From an uncultured Bacteroidales bacterium (lineage in GTDB: Bacteria; Bacteroidota; Bacteroidia; Bacteroidales; P3): a DNA stretch of 16,227 bases. Position 1 is the first letter of the stretch. Each line of letters starts with the position of its first letter. The stretch covers positions 1 to 16,227 of the forward strand of contig CAMURW010000006.1 of assembly GCA_947097635.1 (NCBI GenBank), written 5' to 3'. Shown in pieces: positions 13,993-16,227 of this stretch. The notes under the pieces were generated by a model. That model saw nothing but the letters and a program-made list of their open reading frames with translations, searched no databases and was not told where the DNA came from. The translations under genes were made by a program, and so were the position numbers.

Positions 13993-16227
13993 ATGCCCAC
14001 ATCATCTTCTAGCAACACATCCGCAGCGAAGTATCAAATTATTATGGATAATAATAGCTACAACATACAAAACTATAACATTCAATCTATGCAGACGCAG
14101 AATGACAACGAGAACAGTTTGGACATCAGGCAACTTATCTTTATCGTCCTCAACAACTGGTACTGGTTCGCCATTAGCGTGTTCTTATGCCTGGTGGTGA
14201 CGGCATTCGTCTACAAGAGCAGGGCAAAATCCTTCCAGGAGCAAGCTACCATCCTGGTGCGGGACAACGAGAAGAAAGGTAACGGCGCGATGGCCAAAAG
14301 CATGGATGCCGTGTTCAGCCAGATGGGTATCACCAACGAAGGCATGACGCTGGAAGACGAGATTTATATTATTAGGTCATCCCCTCTGCTGATGCAAGTG
14401 GCAGAACGTCTGAACCTTACTTCCAGCTGCTCCAGACAAAGCGTGTTCAATAAGCAGAGTTACTATGGCGACGCACCTTTGGAGTTGAATGTCTTCAACC
14501 GCGACGTGGAAACGGGGGAGGTCCCCGTGGTGATAGAAGCCAAAGACCTAGAGAACAACCATTATGAATACCGTCTGCTGCGGGTGAACAACGACGACGT
14601 CAAGGGAGTCTGGAAGACAGCCGACTACAATCAGATAGTGCGTATCTCCGAGGCTTTGACCTTCAGCGTGGAGAAAACCAAAGCCTTCAACGAGAAGACG
14701 GACAAAGGGGTGAAACTCACGCTGGCGTATACTCCTCTGTACAGCGTGGCCAAAAGTATGCAGAAACGTCTCACGGCAGAACGTGCCAACAAGATTGCCA
14801 ACATCATCACCCTGGGCTACACCGACGGCAACGAGCAGCGTGCCAAAGATGTGCTGGACACGCTGATTGTGGCATACAACGAGGACGTGATACTGGACAA
14901 GAACAAGGTGGCTCAGAAGACGGAGCATTTCATCGACGACCGTATCGCACTGATTAGCGGAGAACTGAATGTGGTGGACGCACAGGTGGAGCAACTGCAG
15001 AAAAGCAGCCGCTTGCCAGATCTCACCTCCGCCAGTAGCACACTGCTGCAGACGGGCACACGCTACAACGAGGAGGTGGTGCAGATAGAGACGGAACTGA
15101 CGCTGGTGAACTACATCAAGGACTACATCACCGACCCCACCAACAACGAAGACCTAATCCCTGCCAACGTGGCGGTGAGCGACCCCGGCATTCAGAACAT
15201 GATTTCTACTTACAACAAGCAGATGCTCAGCTATCAGAAGCTGAAGACTTCCGCAGGTGCCAACAACCCCACCCTGGTGAACACCAAAAACGAACTGGCA
15301 GCCACGCGCAACGCTATCGTGGAATCTATCAACAACTTGGTACGCTCCACCAACATACGCCTGAAGAATGCCCGCAACCAGGAGGCCAAGGCGCAGCGGC
15401 AGATTACCGATATGCCTACACAGACAAAAGCAGTTACGGAAGTGAGCCGTCAGCAGAAAATCAAGGAGGAACTGTATCTCTACTTGCTGAATAAGCGCGA
15501 AGAGACAGCGCTAAACCTGGCTGCAGCTGTGGCTAATGCCAAGGTGGTGGAAAAAGCCGACCGCGTGAAGGTGACGCCCAACCTGGTGATGTATGCTGTC
15601 ATAGGTCTTGTCCTGGGTCTCGCTATCCCCGCAGCGGTGATGTTCTGCATCAACTTCTTCAACAATAAGGTGCGTAGTCGTACAGAAGTGGAAAGGGCAA
15701 TGGACGTACCTATCTTAGGCGAACTGCCCGACAAACCGGAGGAACGTGCCAACGACGATATCATTGTCACAGCCACGGGTAACGACATTATCACCGAAGC
15801 CTTCCGCATCCTGCATAGCAACCTTCCTTTCTTCCTGCAAGGCCCCGACGACAAGGTGGTGCAGTTCGTATCCACCATCCCCGGTGAAGGCAAATCCTAC
15901 ATTTGCACCAACTTGGCACTGTCGCTGGCGTACCTGGGCAAAAAGACCTGCTTGGTGGACCTGGACCTGCGCAAACGCAGTACTTCCAAGACCATAGACA
16001 GACACAATCGCATGGGTATTATCCATTACCTGCTGGGCCAGGAAGACAGTATCGACAATATCATCACCCACAGCGAAGCCAGCGAAAACCTTGACTACAT
16101 CGTCTGCGAGAAGGTGCCGCCTAACGCTACCCAGTTGTTGCTGACAAACAGGCTGGACACCCTGATAGCGGAGCTGGAGAAACGTTACGACTACATACTG
16201 CTGGATACCGTGCCCGCGCAGGTGGTG
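13993..16227 (+). CDS. Wzc-like polysaccharide co-polymerase / tyrosine autokinase, 3' end missing
   Basis: At least 745 codons, running off the right edge. Membrane segment 1 (about residues 58-78, after LDIRQLIFIVLNNWYWF) and segment 2 (about 531-555, LVMYAVIGLVLGLAIPAAVM) flank a large periplasmic Wzz domain with long helices. The cytoplasmic BY-kinase follows: ERAMDVPILGELP, Walker A STIPGEGKSYICTNLALSLA (Lys634), Walker A' CLVDLDLRKRS, and Walker B-like YILLDTVPAQ at the edge. The Tyr-rich tail that is normally autophosphorylated lies outside the window. The kinase controls polymer length and export with the Wza-like channel. Starts at 14044 or 14089 are also possible, the former giving an Asn-rich MDNNSYNIQNYNIQ N-terminus; 13993 is the longest with no overlap. 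Glycosyltransferases presumably follow. Confidence 0.93.
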   Translation, partial: MPTSSSSNTSAAKYQIIMDNNSYNIQNYNIQSMQTQNDNENSLDIRQLIFIVLNNWYWFAISVFLCLVVTAFVYKSRAKSFQEQATILVRDNEKKGNGAMAKSMDAVFSQMGITNEGMTLEDEIYIIRSSPLLMQVAERLNLTSSCSRQSVFNKQSYYGDAPLELNVFNRDVETGEVPVVIEAKDLENNHYEYRLLRVNNDDVKGVWKTADYNQIVRISEALTFSVEKTKAFNEKTDKGVKLTLAYTPLYSVAKSMQKRLTAERANKIANIITLGYTDGNEQRAKDVLDTLIVAYNEDVILDKNKVAQKTEHFIDDRIALISGELNVVDAQVEQLQKSSRLPDLTSASSTLLQTGTRYNEEVVQIETELTLVNYIKDYITDPTNNEDLIPANVAVSDPGIQNMISTYNKQMLSYQKLKTSAGANNPTLVNTKNELAATRNAIVESINNLVRSTNIRLKNARNQEAKAQRQITDMPTQTKAVTEVSRQQKIKEELYLYLLNKREETALNLAAAVANAKVVEKADRVKVTPNLVMYAVIGLVLGLAIPAAVMFCINFFNNKVRSRTEVERAMDVPILGELPDKPEERANDDIIVTATGNDIITEAFRILHSNLPFFLQGPDDKVVQFVSTIPGEGKSYICTNLALSLAYLGKKTCLVDLDLRKRSTSKTIDRHNRMGIIHYLLGQEDSIDNIITHSEASENLDYIVCEKVPPNATQLLLTNRLDTLIAELEKRYDYILLDTVPAQVV

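Overview
The window looks like a piece of a Bacteroidales chromosome (Bacteroides/Prevotella-like). I base this on protein style and on promoter-like boxes of the Bacteroidetes form TAnnTTTG upstream of several genes, with no obvious Shine-Dalgarno sequences. I cannot name a species. Most of the content is housekeeping. The right edge opens an exopolysaccharide/capsule export locus. I do not see a convincing new multi-gene system; the most unusual signals are non-coding palindromes and repeats and a few changed motifs in conserved enzymes.

Left block, + strand (1-1463): the 3' end of a phosphate acyltransferase of the Ptb type, closed by a strong intrinsic terminator at 403-453. Two small genes follow: a single-domain PAS-like protein and a stand-alone HsdR-N-type PD-(D/E)xK protein. 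The latter ends one base short of the convergent birA gene.

Central block, - strand (12901 down to 1465), read from right to left: a MurU-like sugar-1-phosphate nucleotidyltransferase and an AddB-like nuclease (4-bp gap). A 599-bp non-coding spacer comes next, holding a nested palindrome, a short hairpin and an 11-bp tandem repeat. After it come an OmpA-like/TPR lipoprotein, pssA (phosphatidylserine synthase), a long-form QueA (queuosine tRNA modification) and a ComF-type phosphoribosyltransferase. Last are pyrH (UMP kinase), frr (ribosome recycling factor) and birA (biotin ligase). pyrH-frr is the classic conserved pair, and birA begins 8 bp after frr.

Right block, + strand (13166-16227): a Wza-like outer-membrane polysaccharide export lipoprotein, followed 5 bp later by a Wzc-like chain-length/tyrosine autokinase that runs off the window. 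These two normally act together in the envelope-spanning export of surface polysaccharide. The 264-bp divergent spacer between this pair and the MurU-like gene carries an outward TAnnTTTG box for each side.

Starts were moved inward from the longest open frame for the PAS protein, BirA, ComF, QueA, the TPR lipoprotein and the Wza-like protein, using signal peptides, the usual family N-termini and avoidance of overlap with the upstream gene.
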